Assembly: GCF_002705925.1 (NCBI RefSeq)
Contig: NZ_NKRE01000001.1
Span: 2,137,860-2,201,859, forward strand
Source: Mycobacterium ostraviense
GTDB lineage: Bacteria > Actinomycetota > Actinomycetes > Mycobacteriales > Mycobacteriaceae
Reading direction: 5' to 3'
DNA: 64,000 nt
Made by a program: the position numbers and the translations under genes. Position 1 is the stretch's first letter. Each line of letters starts with the position of its first letter. This document shows, in pieces, positions 8,790-18,541 of this stretch. A model generated the notes under the pieces. That model saw only the letters and a program-made list of their open reading frames with translations, searched no databases and was not told the origin of the DNA.

Positions 8790-9547
8790 CTACTGCGACG
8801 CGGGCTTCAGCACACTGAATACGGCCCCCTGCGGGTCGGACAAGACGGCCGAGCGTCCCACCGTCGGAATATCGAACGGCGCTGCGATCACCTGACCGCC
8901 TTCCGCCGCCGCCTTTGCTGCCGTGGCGTCGGCGTCGTCGACAAGGAAGTACACGAGCCAATGGTTGGGTATCCCGGGCATCGGCGGCTCCATGCAGCCG
9001 CCGACATCCGCGCCGCCGGCCTTGAGCACCCGGTAGTGCTGGCCGGGGGCCATCTCCATCGTTGTGTGTGTCAGACCCAGCACGGCTGGTAGAACGCCAG
9101 CGCGGAATCCGGCTTGTCCGTGATCAGTTCGTTCCACATGACCGCGCCGGGCTCGTTGACCAGCGTCGCGCCGATATGCCGGTTGGCCCGCCACAACCGC
9201 ACCACGGCGCCGGTCGGATCGGCGACGAAGGCCATCCGGCCCGCGTCGCCGACGTCGAAGGCCGGCATCAGCACCTGTCCGCCCGCGGGGGCCACCATTC
9301 CGACCGCCGCGTCGACGTCGTCCACGGCGATGTAGGTGTTCCACATCGGTGGCCTGCCCTCGGGTGCGCCTGGCGGCATCGGCGCGATGGCGGCCACCGT
9401 TTCGCCGTTCAACGTGGCCATCGAATAGACGCCACCTCCGCCGGGCATCGGATTGTCGTCGTAACTCCAGCTGAACAGCGACGAGTAAAACTGCTTGGCC
9501 GCAGACTGATCGGTGGTCTGCAGGTCGACCCAGTTCCTCTCGGGCAT
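8790..9547 (-). pseudogene. Glyoxalase/VOC double-domain protein (Rv0577/CFP30B-like), frameshifted
   Basis: Two frames together encode a ~252-residue protein very similar to Mtb Rv0577 (TB27.3/CFP30B), with two VOC (glyoxalase/bleomycin-resistance) domains. Codons from 9547 to ~9090 give [17 protein letters not shown] through DSALAFYQ; a one-base loss near 9086 moves the rest ([19 protein letters not shown] ... [11 protein letters not shown]) into another frame. Restoring one G in CAGCCGTGCTGG (minus strand) gives the expected FYQAVLGLTH. Everything else looks intact, so this may be a sequencing error rather than true decay. The upstream neighbour is Rv0576-like, matching Mtb order. Confidence 0.85.
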
Positions 9548-9561
9548 GATGTGAACTTTCG

Positions 9562-10128
9562 TTAGTTGGCGGATCCGTGGGCTAGGGCCGGGTCACGGCC
9601 GGTGAAGGCGATCAATCGATCAAGGACCGGGGCAAGGGCTTCGGCCGCCACCGGCGCGGCGAAACCGCCGCTGCTGCGGGAGGCGGGGGTAATTATCTTG
9701 ACGGCCAGCCCCAGCACGAACTGCGACAACTCCTCGGACACGACCACTTGCCGGTCCGTGGCAATCGCGAAATCCCAAGCATGAACTAGAAATTCGAGAC
9801 AAAGGATGCAACGGCGAAGCCGGTCTGGCCGAGTGAGCAGCGCGAAGGTCTCGTCGGGATCCAACGGCACGACGACGACCTTTTCGTACGACCAAGCCCA
9901 CCGGCGAAGCTCGCGAGATATTGTGAGGTCGCCGTCCGGGTGACTGGAATCCGAGATGCGAGCTGGGTGACGGTGCGTTTCACCAGGTGCCAACGGTTGG
10001 CGCAGCCGACGCCGGATCGGCTCTGCCGCGACTTCCACCAAGTCGAGCACACGCCAATACGTCAGCCGCTGCTGACTATTAGCGTGCGCTCGCGGGGTCT
10101 CAACCCGGACCCGCGCCGGCAGCGGCAT
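9562..10128 (-). pseudogene. Degenerate ArsR-type regulator / TIGR03086-type protein (Rv0576-like)
   Basis: Remnants of a multidomain protein lie in different frames: an ArsR winged helix begins with YWRVLDLVEVAAEPIRRRL, then its recognition region TVTQLASRIPVTRTATSQYL is in another frame, then an SRPBCC-like start (VVVVPLDPDETFALLTRPDR) is back in the first. This runs directly into a maleylpyruvate-isomerase/DinB-like C-terminus (EFLVHAWDFAIATDRQ ... [13 protein letters not shown]). Mtb Rv0576 is about 434 residues, so a large internal deletion is inferred as well as two frame changes. It overlaps the galK 3' end by about 29 bases. Decay, rather than sequencing error, is likely here. Confidence 0.7.
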
Positions 10129-11182
10129 GGGTCCGGCTGACCAGCGGCTGTTGGTAGCCGGCGTCGCGCGCCGCGTTTTGCACCGCTCGCCCGACGCCCC
10201 CCACCCGGCCATTCGGTACCAGGGCGATCACGCAGCCGCCGAATCCGCCGCCGGTCATCCGGGCACCCAGCGCACCGCTGCGCATCGCGGTGTCGGCGAT
10301 CAAATCAAGATGTTCGGTGGTGATGTCGAAGTCGTCGCGCATGGACGCATGCGAGGCAGTGAGCAGGCGGCCTGCCTCGGCGAAATCCGAAACAGCCAGC
10401 GCGGCAACGAAATCCAGCACCCGCTGGTTTTCGGTGAGCACATGGCGGGCGCGCCGGGCGTCCACCGGGTCACCGATCGCGGCCAGCGCCGAGAGATCGT
10501 CGATGTCGCGCAATGACGAGACCTGCAGAACCGCGGCTGCCCGCTCACATGACGCGCGGCGTTGCGCGTATTCACCGGCGGCGTGACGATGCCGGGCCCG
10601 GGAGTCGATCAGCAACAGTGTGATCCCGGAAGCGTCGGGGTCGAAGGGCACCGGCCGGATGGCGAGATCACGGAAGTCGATCAGCAGCGCCGTCGACGGC
10701 TCGCCGAACAGCGCGGCCAATTGGTCGAGTAAACCCGTTGGCGCGCCGACGTAGTCGTTTTCGGCCCGCTGCGCGAGGCGGGCCTGCTCGATGCGGTCGA
10801 TGCGGACACCGGCCGCGGAGGTGATCGCGCCCAGGACCGCGCATTCCAGCGCCGCAGAGGACGAGAGCCCGGACCCGATCTCGACGTCGCTGCTGATCGA
10901 CATCGTCCCACCGGGTACCGGATGGCCGGCGCCGCGCAGCGCCCAGATCACCCCGGCCACATAACCGGCCCAGCCGGCCACCCCACCGGGGGCGGTGTCC
11001 AGCGGTATACGCACCGAGTCGTCCATGCGGTCGCTGGCCACCGTGATCGCGTCGCCACGGTCGGGCGCGAAACTCACCACCGTGCGCTGCGGCAGCGCGA
11101 TCGGCAACGCCCAGCCGAGGTTGTAGTCGGTGTGCTCGCCGATCAGGTTGATCCGCCCCGGCGCGGCATAGCGGACCGTCAC
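10100..11182 (-). CDS. galK: Galactokinase
   Basis: A 360-residue GHMP kinase phosphorylating galactose to galactose-1-phosphate (Leloir pathway). The galactokinase signature [15 protein letters not shown] is at the N-terminus, the ATP-binding [11 protein letters not shown] is near residue 115, and the third GHMP motif is [18 protein letters not shown]. It corresponds to Mtb Rv0620. GTG start; its first four bases overlap the galT stop (GTGA), so the pair is translationally coupled. Confidence 0.95.
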   Translation of the reverse strand: MTVRYAAPGRINLIGEHTDYNLGWALPIALPQRTVVSFAPDRGDAITVASDRMDDSVRIPLDTAPGGVAGWAGYVAGVIWALRGAGHPVPGGTMSISSDVEIGSGLSSSAALECAVLGAITSAAGVRIDRIEQARLAQRAENDYVGAPTGLLDQLAALFGEPSTALLIDFRDLAIRPVPFDPDASGITLLLIDSRARHRHAAGEYAQRRASCERAAAVLQVSSLRDIDDLSALAAIGDPVDARRARHVLTENQRVLDFVAALAVSDFAEAGRLLTASHASMRDDFDITTEHLDLIADTAMRSGALGARMTGGGFGGCVIALVPNGRVGGVGRAVQNAARDAGYQQPLVSRTHAAAGAGPG

Positions 11183-12249
11183 GTAAGTTCTCGCAGCCGC
11201 TCGGCGACGCTTTCCGGCGTCACGTCGCTGATGAACGCATCCATCGCCGACTCGGAGCCCGCCAGATATTTCAGCGCGGTGGCGCTGCGGCGGATCGACA
11301 TCAGCTCGACGTGAAAGTAGCCGTCCGGCTGCGCGTCGGTGTATTGGTGCAGCGCCGAAATGTACGGCAGCGGACCGGAATACATGCGGTCAAAGCGGCG
11401 CAGCACGTCGAGATAGAGCTGTGCGAATCCGTCCAGCTCGTTGGCGTCTAGTTCGATGAGGTTGGGCACGAACCGGTTCGGGTAGATGTGTACCTCGACG
11501 GGCCAGCGCGCGGCGAACGGTACGAACGCGGTGAACAGGTCACTGCGGGCGACGATACGACGGCCGTCGGCCAGCTCACGGGCTAGCACTTCTTGAAACA
11601 GGTTGTTACCGTGGCGTATTCGATGCTCGCGTGCCTGATGCAGCATCATCGCCGTCCGCGGCGTCAGATACGGGTAACCGTAGATCTGACCGTGCGGATG
11701 GGTCAGCGTCACACCGATCTCCTCGCCCCGATTCTCGAAGCAGAACACCTGCTCGATGCCCGGCTGACTCAACAGTTCACCGGTGCGATGCCGCCACGCC
11801 TCGACGACGAGGCGGGCGTGCGGCGCTTCGAGGCCGGCGAACGACCCGGTGTGGTTGCCGGAGAAGCAGATCACCTCGCAGCGGCCATGGCCCGGCGCCG
11901 AGGCGAAGCCGTCGCCGACCGGTGAGAGTCCGCCGGCGCCGGACAGGCTCGGGAACCGGTTCTCGAAGACGACGACGTCGTAGTCGCGCGCGGGCACCTC
12001 GCTGGTCAACCCCGTCGGACCCGGACACAGCGGGCACTGATCGGGCGGCGGCTTGTAGGTGCGGTCTTGACGCAATGCCGCGATGATCACCCACTGACCG
12101 GTAGACCGGTCGAACCGCAACTCCGAATGCTGCCCGGCCCGCGGCGGCAGCGGCCGACGATCGGGAACCGGTTGCGGAAGGTGACCGGGCAACGCGAAGA
12201 ACAAGATGTCACGGCCATCGGCCAGCTTCGCCCGCGTCGGCGCCGTCAC
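11179..12249 (-). CDS. galT: Galactose-1-phosphate uridylyltransferase
   Basis: A 356-residue GalT, exchanging UMP between UDP-glucose and galactose-1-phosphate. The active site is [10 protein letters not shown], in which the second His is the nucleophile. The zinc-type CPLCPG pair lies near residue 73, and [14 protein letters not shown] and [13 protein letters not shown] are conserved. In the Mtb reference strain galT is annotated as two pieces (Rv0618/Rv0619); here it is one intact frame. GTG start. Downstream galK overlaps by four bases. Confidence 0.95.
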   Translation of the reverse strand: MTAPTRAKLADGRDILFFALPGHLPQPVPDRRPLPPRAGQHSELRFDRSTGQWVIIAALRQDRTYKPPPDQCPLCPGPTGLTSEVPARDYDVVVFENRFPSLSGAGGLSPVGDGFASAPGHGRCEVICFSGNHTGSFAGLEAPHARLVVEAWRHRTGELLSQPGIEQVFCFENRGEEIGVTLTHPHGQIYGYPYLTPRTAMMLHQAREHRIRHGNNLFQEVLARELADGRRIVARSDLFTAFVPFAARWPVEVHIYPNRFVPNLIELDANELDGFAQLYLDVLRRFDRMYSGPLPYISALHQYTDAQPDGYFHVELMSIRRSATALKYLAGSESAMDAFISDVTPESVAERLRELT

Positions 12250-12289
12250 GTTTCGAACATTAACCGACCCGTGCCGTGGCCGCGCTCGC

Positions 12290-13171
12290 TCAGTCGAGTG
12301 TGGCGAGCCAATCGGCTATCGCTTGCCCAATCTCGTGCGGGCTGTCCTCCTGAATGAAGTGACTGCCACGCACCGTCACCTCGGTGAGATTGGCCCAGCT
12401 GCGACAGAATTCGCGCTGCGGTCCCGTGAGAATGGCTCCGGGGTCGGCGTTGACGAAAAGCTTCGGAAAGTGAGTTGCGGGCAGCCACTGGGCGTAGCCG
12501 GCAACGATCTGGTGGACGTCGGCGGGCTCGCCTTCGATCGGGATCTCGCGCGGCCAGGTGAGGGTCGGCCGGCGGTGTTCCGGCTCGGTGAACGGGCGTC
12601 GGTATTCGTCATGCTCCGCGGGTGTGAGGCTGCGCAGAATCGCGCCGGGCAGAACCGCCTCGACAAACAGGTTCTTCTCGATCACCATCTGTTCTCCCGC
12701 ATCGGAGCGAAACCCCTGAAAGATTTCGGTCACGGCCTCCGGCCACTCGGCCCAGGTGAGTGGCCGGACGATCGCTTCCATGAAAGCGATGCCGCTGACG
12801 CGGTCGCGGTGGCGGTTGGCCCAGTCGAAGCCGAGGGCTGAGCCCCAGTCATGGACAACCAGGACGACATCGTCGCCGAGGTCGAGCTGATCAAGAAGTC
12901 CGTCGAGGTAGTGGCGGTGCTGGGTGAAGCGGTAACTGCCCGGACCGGTGTCGTCGAGTTTGTCCGAGTCGCCGTGGCCGATGAGATCGGGCACGAGGCA
13001 GCGACCGCGATCGAAAACGTGCGGAATGACGTTGCGCCACAAGTACGACGACGTCGGGTTGCCATGAAGGAACACGACCGGTCGGCCCTCCCCGGTCTCG
13101 TGGTAGGCCATCCGCTTGCCGTCGACGATCAGGTACCGCTTGCTGAGTGGGGTGGGATCGATCGCAGTCAT
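12290..13171 (-). CDS. dhaA: Haloalkane dehalogenase
   Basis: A 293-residue alpha/beta hydrolase of the haloalkane dehalogenase II (LinB/DmbA) type, cleaving carbon-halogen bonds to an alcohol and a halide. The catalytic set is visible: nucleophile D108 in [12 protein letters not shown]132 in FMEAIV and H271 in GSHFIQED. Halide-binding residues are N38 in HGNPTSS and W109. Close to Mtb Rv2579, although the genomic place differs. Natural substrate unknown. It lies 40 bases upstream of galT in the same direction; a shared transcript is possible, but the functions are unrelated. Confidence 0.92.
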   Translation of the reverse strand: MTAIDPTPLSKRYLIVDGKRMAYHETGEGRPVVFLHGNPTSSYLWRNVIPHVFDRGRCLVPDLIGHGDSDKLDDTGPGSYRFTQHRHYLDGLLDQLDLGDDVVLVVHDWGSALGFDWANRHRDRVSGIAFMEAIVRPLTWAEWPEAVTEIFQGFRSDAGEQMVIEKNLFVEAVLPGAILRSLTPAEHDEYRRPFTEPEHRRPTLTWPREIPIEGEPADVHQIVAGYAQWLPATHFPKLFVNADPGAILTGPQREFCRSWANLTEVTVRGSHFIQEDSPHEIGQAIADWLATLD

Positions 13172-13273
13172 CGGGGCCTCCTGGCGTACTTCTTCGAAGA
13201 ACCGGCAGGTTGTTTGCTGACGGCGATCTTAGCCGGGTGGCGGCAAACGGGCTTCAGGCGCGGCCCGTGATCG

Positions 13274-13295
13274 AATTGTGCTACAGGGCACAATT
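13274..13295. promoter_or_regulatory. Perfect inverted repeat, candidate operator
   Basis: AATTGTGC-TACAGG-GCACAATT: two perfect 8-base arms with a 6-base spacer, ending only five bases before the monooxygenase ATG. Size and symmetry suit a dimeric HTH repressor of TetR or MarR type. The regulator is not identified. Confidence 0.6.
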
Positions 13296-13300
13296 GCAGT

Positions 13301-14467
13301 ATGCAAGTAGCGATCAGCGGTGCCGGGGTGGCAGGTGCGGCGCTCGCGTACTGGCTGCATCGCACCGGCCATACCCCGACGCTGGTCGAACAGGCGCCGA
13401 AATTCCGCACCGGCGGCTACATAATCGACTTCTGGGGCGTCGGCTATCAGGTGGCCAAACGCATGGGCATCGAAGACCCGGTCCGTGCTGCCGGATACCA
13501 GATCGAACGCCTGCGCTCGGTCGGCTCCAACGGCAAGATCAAAACCGACGTGGATGTCGACGTCTTTCGCCACATTCTCGGTGACGATTTCACCAGCCTG
13601 CCGCGCGGCGATCTGGCCGCCGCAATCTACGCCACGATCGATGGCAAGGTCGAAACGATATTCGACGACAGCATCACTGCCATCGATCAGCACAAGGGCG
13701 GTGTCCGTCTGGCCTTCTGCACAAGCCCCCCAAGGGATTTCGACCTGGTCATTGGTGCCGACGGACTGCATTCCAATGTACGTGGACTGGCCTTCGGCCC
13801 GGAGCGCAACTACGAGCGTTACCTCGGCTGCAAGGTCGCAGCCTGGGTCGTGGGCGGCTACCGGCCACGCGACGACCTGAGCTACGTCACCTATAACATT
13901 CCCGGCAGACAGGTGGGCCGTTTCGCACTGCGCGGCGACCGCACGATGTTCTTGTTCATCTTCCGCGCCCCGCGCTGCGAGGGCGGTGCGGCGCCAAAAG
14001 ACCAGCTGCGCTATGCGTTCGGCGGAGCCGGCTGGGAATGCCGAGAGATCCTGGCCACGCTCGACGATGTCGACGACCTCTACTTCGACGTTGTGAGTCA
14101 GATCCGGATGGACAGCTGGTCTCGCGATCGGGTGCTGCTGATCGGTGATGCGGCCGGATGCATCTCCCTGCTCGGCGGCGAGGGCACCGGCTTGGCGATG
14201 ACCGAGGCGTACGTGCTGGCCGGGGAGCTCGAGCGCGCCGGGGGCGACCATCGCCGGGCCTTCGAAGCCTACGAGGTGCGGCTGCGTCCTTTCGTCGAAA
14301 GCAAGCAAGCCGGAGCGACCAAGTTCATCGGGTACTTCGCAACCCGGACCCGATTCGGCCTGTGGTTGCGCAATATGGCGATGCGCACGATGAACTTCGG
14401 GCCGCTGGCAACGTTTTTCGCGGGCAGCGTGCGCGACGACTTCGAATTGCCTGACTATGGCATCTAG
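13301..14467 (+). CDS. FAD-dependent monooxygenase (Rv0575c-like)
   Basis: A 388-residue class A flavin monooxygenase. The N-terminal FAD motif is ISGAGVAGAALAYWLHRTGH, the DG motif is DLVIGADGLHSNVR, and the second FAD motif is VLLIGDAAGCISLLGGEGTGLAM. Size and motifs match Mtb Rv0575c. Substrate unknown; relatives hydroxylate aromatic or polyketide compounds. The inverted repeat at 13274-13295 ends five bases upstream, leaving no room for a normal leader, so transcription probably begins near the ATG (leaderless) or the repeat is occluded during repression. It is divergent from dhaA. Confidence 0.88.
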   Translation: MQVAISGAGVAGAALAYWLHRTGHTPTLVEQAPKFRTGGYIIDFWGVGYQVAKRMGIEDPVRAAGYQIERLRSVGSNGKIKTDVDVDVFRHILGDDFTSLPRGDLAAAIYATIDGKVETIFDDSITAIDQHKGGVRLAFCTSPPRDFDLVIGADGLHSNVRGLAFGPERNYERYLGCKVAAWVVGGYRPRDDLSYVTYNIPGRQVGRFALRGDRTMFLFIFRAPRCEGGAAPKDQLRYAFGGAGWECREILATLDDVDDLYFDVVSQIRMDSWSRDRVLLIGDAAGCISLLGGEGTGLAMTEAYVLAGELERAGGDHRRAFEAYEVRLRPFVESKQAGATKFIGYFATRTRFGLWLRNMAMRTMNFGPLATFFAGSVRDDFELPDYGI

Positions 14468-14518
14468 TGCCGCTGCTGGCGTAGTCGGGGTTGGGTGTCG
14501 CGCGCTGGTAGCCTGGTC

Positions 14519-14531
14519 ACTTACTGTAAGT
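14519..14531. repeat. Short inverted repeat in an empty 270-base gap
   Basis: ACTTAC-T-GTAAGT is a perfect 6-base inverted repeat in the stretch between the monooxygenase and P450 3' ends (14468-14739). No gene is recognised in that stretch; it could be an operator remnant. Confidence 0.3.
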
Positions 14532-14739
14532 CACTTGAGTCACTGGGAGTTGGGGGGTAGGCGTTGTGCCCGGCTATGAGCGACAAATCCGTTGTGTTAC
14601 TGGGGTTGTCGCGCAACCCTTGCCTGGATGGCAGTACCAGCCAAGACGCCATCGACGCAGCGCAACGCCATACCGCGGCAGACGCAAATCACACACAGGT
14701 CAGCGAACATCCCTCACCAGATCGGCACCACCAACGGCT

Positions 14740-16128
14740 TCAGCTCACGCCGCTGGCGCCGTGACTCGCCAGCAGTGCCGCGGCCCGCGGTACCGCCGGC
14801 ACGTCATTGATCGCCCGGACGCGGATGCGCGCGCCGCGATGCGGCACCACGATGACGTGTTTGAGCTTCTGCCGTTCACCGGACGCGGTGGTGGTCGTCA
14901 ACACGGCCCGCCGCAAGATCTCCCGCAGGACCACCCGCATCTCGACCATGGCGAAGGTAGCGCCAAGGCAGCGCCGGTTGCCGCCGCCGAAGGGGAACCA
15001 CGTGACTGGACTCAATGTCGCGCCGAGCATGCGATCCGGATCGAACCGGTCCGGCTCGCGGTACAGCGCGGCGCTGCCGTGCACCAGACCAATCCCCGGC
15101 GCAACCAGGGTTCCCGCTGGCAGTCGATAACCAGCCAGGTCCACCGGCCTGGTCAGAACCCGGCCCACGTCGAACACCACCGAGCGGATCCGCAGCGTCT
15201 CCTTTGCCAGCGCATCCAGATACTCGTCGCCGGCCGGGTCACCCGCCGCGCTGGCATCGGCGGCCCGTACCGCCTTGGCCAGAACGGGCGGGTGGCGCGT
15301 CAGGCGCTCCAGCGCCCACGACAACGCGGTCGCCGTGGTGTCGTGGCCGGCCACCAGCAACGTCATCAACTGGTCGCGAAGCTCGGCGTCGGTCAGCGGA
15401 CCCGTGTCGTCGGCTGCGGCGCGGACCAGCATCGCCAGCGCGTCGGTGCGTGTGGCGAGGTCGGGGTGAGCGCGTCGATCGGCGATCTCGGCGTAGAGCA
15501 GCTGGTCCGCTGCTGCGATGCGGCGACGCAGCCGTCGCCACCAGCGATGGCGCAGCAGGTCGGGCTTGGCCAGTGCCAGCGAGTCCCACGGACCCACGCT
15601 GAGTAGCCGGGGCATGACGTCGCGCAGCGCAGCCAGCCGGGCCGGGTCGCTGGCACCGATCACTGTCTGCAGGATCACCTCGAGGGTGATCTCGGACATC
15701 TTGGGCGCCACCGCGAAATCGCGTCCCACGGGCCAGGTGGCAATGTTGTCCGCGGCGATCTCGGCCATCAGCCGGGCCTGCTGCGTGACCGCGTCGCGGT
15801 GGAACGGCGGCAGCATCATGCGGCGGCGGCGATCCCGGTGCATGTCGTCGTCGATCACCAGCAGCGAGCTGTCGCCGAGCAGCCCCCGCAATATCGAATT
15901 TGCCTCGCCGGCGTGAAAGACGCTCGGGTCACCGGCGAACACGGTCTTGATGTCGGCCGGATCAGCCAGATAGACGATCGTCCCCACCCCGGCCACCCGC
16001 AGGGTGAAGACGCCGCCATAGCGGCGGTGACACGCGGCCACGAAATGCGAGCCGTCGGTCAACATCAACAAGGCCTGCACCCACCGGGGCAGCCGAGGTC
16101 CGCGCGGCAGTGACCCGGAATCGCCCAT
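14740..16128 (-). CDS. Cytochrome P450, CYP135 type (Rv0568/cyp135B1-like)
   Basis: A 462-residue P450. The haem loop is FPFGGGNRRCLGA, the I-helix motif is LVAGHDTTATAL and the K-helix ExxR is KETLRIR. The N-terminus GPRLPRWVQALLML and the segment FAGDPSVFHAGEANSILRGLLGDSSLLVIDDD are close to Mtb CYP135B1 (Rv0568), which sits next to Rv0569 in Mtb. ATG 16128 was chosen at the family N-terminus; an Arg-rich extension upstream is not conserved. Substrate not established. Confidence 0.92.
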   Translation of the reverse strand: MGDSGSLPRGPRLPRWVQALLMLTDGSHFVAACHRRYGGVFTLRVAGVGTIVYLADPADIKTVFAGDPSVFHAGEANSILRGLLGDSSLLVIDDDMHRDRRRRMMLPPFHRDAVTQQARLMAEIAADNIATWPVGRDFAVAPKMSEITLEVILQTVIGASDPARLAALRDVMPRLLSVGPWDSLALAKPDLLRHRWWRRLRRRIAAADQLLYAEIADRRAHPDLATRTDALAMLVRAAADDTGPLTDAELRDQLMTLLVAGHDTTATALSWALERLTRHPPVLAKAVRAADASAAGDPAGDEYLDALAKETLRIRSVVFDVGRVLTRPVDLAGYRLPAGTLVAPGIGLVHGSAALYREPDRFDPDRMLGATLSPVTWFPFGGGNRRCLGATFAMVEMRVVLREILRRAVLTTTTASGERQKLKHVIVVPHRGARIRVRAINDVPAVPRAAALLASHGASGVS

Positions 16129-16413
16129 CGGTACAAGTCTAGGTCGGCGCCGCCGCCGGCCACGTGCCGCCACGTTCGCAGGGTTCGGCCTGAGTGCGCG
16201 GTGGCGGTGCCTCCGGTTCCCGGTACCGCCGCAAACGTTCGCGGCCCGGCCGCGAAACGCCAGAGACCAAGTGGTTCACAGAGTTCCGTAGTCGATGCCG
16301 CTTCATCGCCAAGTATCGCCCGCGGCCAAGTTGGCGGCAACAGCATCCATGCCGTAGGGCTCCACGGTATGAGATGTTCGCAATCATTCCACGACCGAAG
16401 CCGAATTCCCTGT

Positions 16414-16908
16414 CTACGCCGATCCGGGGTCGGAGAACCGATGACTACGCAAGAAACTTTGAGCGCGAGCGGCGCGCACAATGCTCTCGCCGGCCCGAAA
16501 TGCTTGAGTGTTGCGTTCGACGGGCATGATGGGCAGGGTCGCAGCCTGACGCAACACCATGATGGCGAGGGCAGGAGAAGTTCGGCACGGTACCACTAGG
16601 AGATTCGCCGATGTTTCCACGCCAGTGACCCTCATCAGCCGTTGGTGGCCAATGATTCCACCGGGGTTCGCCATCCTCATACAGTTCAGCAAGTCCAGGT
16701 CTGCCGAACCCGCCACCGACGACCAGTTGATGCTAATTGCCGCAATGTCGCCCAGTCGCGTGGACAGCGCGTCAATGAGGTCGGGAAGCTCCTGCGCTAT
16801 CGAGGCCTTGTGCGGCCACCATCCCCCGTCCAATGGTGCGCCCAGGTCGGTCGCTAAGGTAAGCCGCACCGGGCTGGCCACGCGGCGTCCGCGTACGGTT
16901 GCGTTCAC
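16414..16908 (-). CDS. DUF5994 family protein, longer copy
   Basis: About 164 residues. The core LGAPLDGGWWPHKASIAQELPDLIDALSTRLGDI is the DUF5994 signature (D-GxWWPh ... ELPdLl..L..R), and a later NLLVVPCRTSPALA strand matches the second copy at 18101-18541. The start is uncertain: GTG 16908 precedes the conserved part most sensibly, but GTG 16977 is in frame. Function unknown. DUF5994 genes commonly sit in actinobacterial stress regions. Its tail (~35 residues, Arg/Ser-rich) is longer than in the second copy. Confidence 0.65.
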   Translation of the reverse strand: MNATVRGRRVASPVRLTLATDLGAPLDGGWWPHKASIAQELPDLIDALSTRLGDIAAISINWSSVAGSADLDLLNCMRMANPGGIIGHQRLMRVTGVETSANLLVVPCRTSPALAIMVLRQAATLPIMPVERNTQAFRAGESIVRAARAQSFLRSHRFSDPGSA

Positions 16909-17365
16909 GGAGCGTCCGTGGTTGCCAACGCCACCGCGCGTATAGCCCGGGCGGTGACACCAGGCTGCGCGGCCCACTCCCGGCCGCAGGGCATCAACGA
17001 AACCGCCACTGCCAGTGCGCTATTCCGGCATTGCGCACGGAGTTCCATCGCGATCCCTTCGTCTAGGTGTAGGTGCGACCCGACACACGCATGTCAGGGA
17101 TCGACAAACGAAGCCAATCAATGATCGTCACGTCCGCTGTGGTGACACCCGAGGATCCGGTTGGCAAATAAACGTTCACCGGAGACGCTACACCCCGCGG
17201 AGCATCGAATCGCAAAATATTTGAAATATATTGAGCGAAGGGCTAATTCGTCAGCGACCAGGCGGGCGTGCGCTCATGGTACCGGCTACCGCCATCCAAC
17301 GTGCTACCTTGAGGGTGGATGTCGTTTCCGTGCATCCATTCTAAAAGAAAGAAGTTGGAAAAGGT
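16909..17365. other. Leader region of the cold-shock gene, no gene seen
   Basis: The stretch from about 17190 is markedly AT-richer than its surroundings (for example AAATATTTGAAATATATTGA near 17216). The last ~60 bases before cspA resemble a long untranslated leader, as cold-shock mRNAs often have. No protein-coding signal was found. Confidence 0.45.
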
Positions 17366-17569
17366 ATGACACAGGGAACTGTGAAGTGGTTCAACAGCGA
17401 CAAAGGCTTCGGTTTCATCGCTCCTGACGGCGGTGCAGAGGATGTATTCGTTCACTACACAGAAATACTCGGAAGCGGTTATCGGTCGCTTGAGGAGAAC
17501 CAGCGGGTTCAATTCGAGGTCGGCCAAGGCGCCAAAGGACCCCAAGCGACGGGAGTGACACCCGTCTAA
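17366..17569 (+). CDS. Cold-shock protein (CspA family)
   Basis: A 67-residue single cold-shock domain binding single-stranded RNA/DNA. RNP1 is KGFGFI and RNP2 is VFVHY, with the start [16 protein letters not shown]. It acts as an RNA chaperone in family members. RBS GGAAAAGG lies a few bases before the ATG. An AT-rich leader upstream and a perfect hairpin downstream suggest a single-gene unit. Mtb has cspA and cspB; the closest cannot be told from this alone. It lies between two DUF5994 genes. Confidence 0.93.
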   Translation: MTQGTVKWFNSDKGFGFIAPDGGAEDVFVHYTEILGSGYRSLEENQRVQFEVGQGAKGPQATGVTPV

Positions 17570-17584
17570 GAGACCGCTTCGTCA

Positions 17585-17618
17585 GGTGGGCCGGCAGGCA
17601 GTGTCTCGCCGGCCCACC
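17585..17618 (+). terminator. Hairpin terminator after the cold-shock gene
   Basis: GGTGGGCCGGC and GCCGGCCCACC form a perfect 11-base stem with a 12-base loop, 15 bases after the stop. There is no U-tract, as is common in mycobacteria. Confidence 0.7.
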
Positions 17619-17705
17619 GCTCGGTTACCTACTAGCCTTTATCCGCTCGAGCGGCGTACGCTCTTGAAACCGGGACCAGCCAGGCCCCATACGAAGGGGT
17701 CGGTC

Positions 17706-17840
17706 GTGTCCGATAAGTCTCCCCGCCAATCGCTGGGCAAGAAATCCAGCCAGACACTCAAGCAGAAACGCGCCGCCAAGCGCGCCAAAGCGGAACACAC
17801 AGCCGCCAGGGACGACATACCGAAGCCGAAACGCCACTGA
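17706..17840 (+). CDS. Small Lys/Arg-rich protein
   Basis: A 44-residue protein, SDKSPRQSLGKKSSQTLKQK at the start and then alternating AKRAKAE units, ending KPKRH. The GTG start has AAGGGG at a good distance; upstream in-frame codons lack an RBS. Small basic proteins starting SDKSPRQ occur widely in mycobacteria (recollection) but have no known role. Charge and size suggest nucleic acid or ribosome association; that is inference. It may read through from the cold-shock gene. Confidence 0.65.
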   Translation: MSDKSPRQSLGKKSSQTLKQKRAAKRAKAEHTAARDDIPKPKRH

Positions 17841-18100
17841 GATAATAGGTTTCGTTGGCATGGCACTTCCATCTCGCGATCGGCTTGCCTGAATAAGTTG
17901 GCCTGCAATGCTTTTGTTGCACGTCATAGTCAGCGTGCCGGGATGCAATATAGCCTAACGCTGCCAACAAGCGGGTGCGCGCCGGCTGCCGACTGCGAGT
18001 AGTATCTGACCATCGGCGGTTCCTCGCACGCGACCATCTGAGATTGCGTCATCACCGATAAATCGGTTCGGCCGGATCGCGGCCAAGATGGGAGCGTCGG

Positions 18101-18541
18101 ATGACGCGAAAACGAAACTCAACCATAATCGGTTCCCGGTACACGCCGCCGGAGAACACCCCCCGCTTGCGCTTGAAACCCAAGGCGCCCACTACCGGCT
18201 ACGTCGACGGGGCATGGTGGCCGCACTGCGACGATCTTCCAATTGAATTGCCGGATCTGCTAGCAGTACTTTCCGTACGGCTCGGACCCATCGACCGCGT
18301 GACATACCACCTCGCCGAGTGGGCGGAAGCGCCGACGAAGCTGCGTATCGGTCAACGAATTGTGAAGCTGTCCGGTTACTACCGGCAGCCGGCGAATACC
18401 ATCGAAGTGTTCGGTGTCAACCAAAAGATCATCCTGCTGGTCGTTCCCCATCACACCGACCCGCACCACGCACATGACTCTATGATGGCCGCTGCCACCC
18501 CGAATAACGGCTCGACAACCGATTGCCTACTCCATGACTAA
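18101..18541 (+). CDS. DUF5994 family protein
   Basis: A 146-residue protein. After a ~25-residue basic start, PRLRLKPKAPTTGYVDGAWW is the family signature, followed by PHCDDLPIELPDLLAVLSVRLGPIDRV and a later KIILLVVPHHTDP strand. It is paralogous to the copy at 16414-16908, on the other strand, with the cold-shock gene between. RBS GGGAG precedes the ATG. Function unknown. Confidence 0.8.
   Translation: MTRKRNSTIIGSRYTPPENTPRLRLKPKAPTTGYVDGAWWPHCDDLPIELPDLLAVLSVRLGPIDRVTYHLAEWAEAPTKLRIGQRIVKLSGYYRQPANTIEVFGVNQKIILLVVPHHTDPHHAHDSMMAAATPNNGSTTDCLLHD

Noticed and set aside
14566..15606. Plus-strand open frame opposite the P450
   Set aside because: It has no RBS or motif and overlaps a P450 with an intact haem loop and ExxR.
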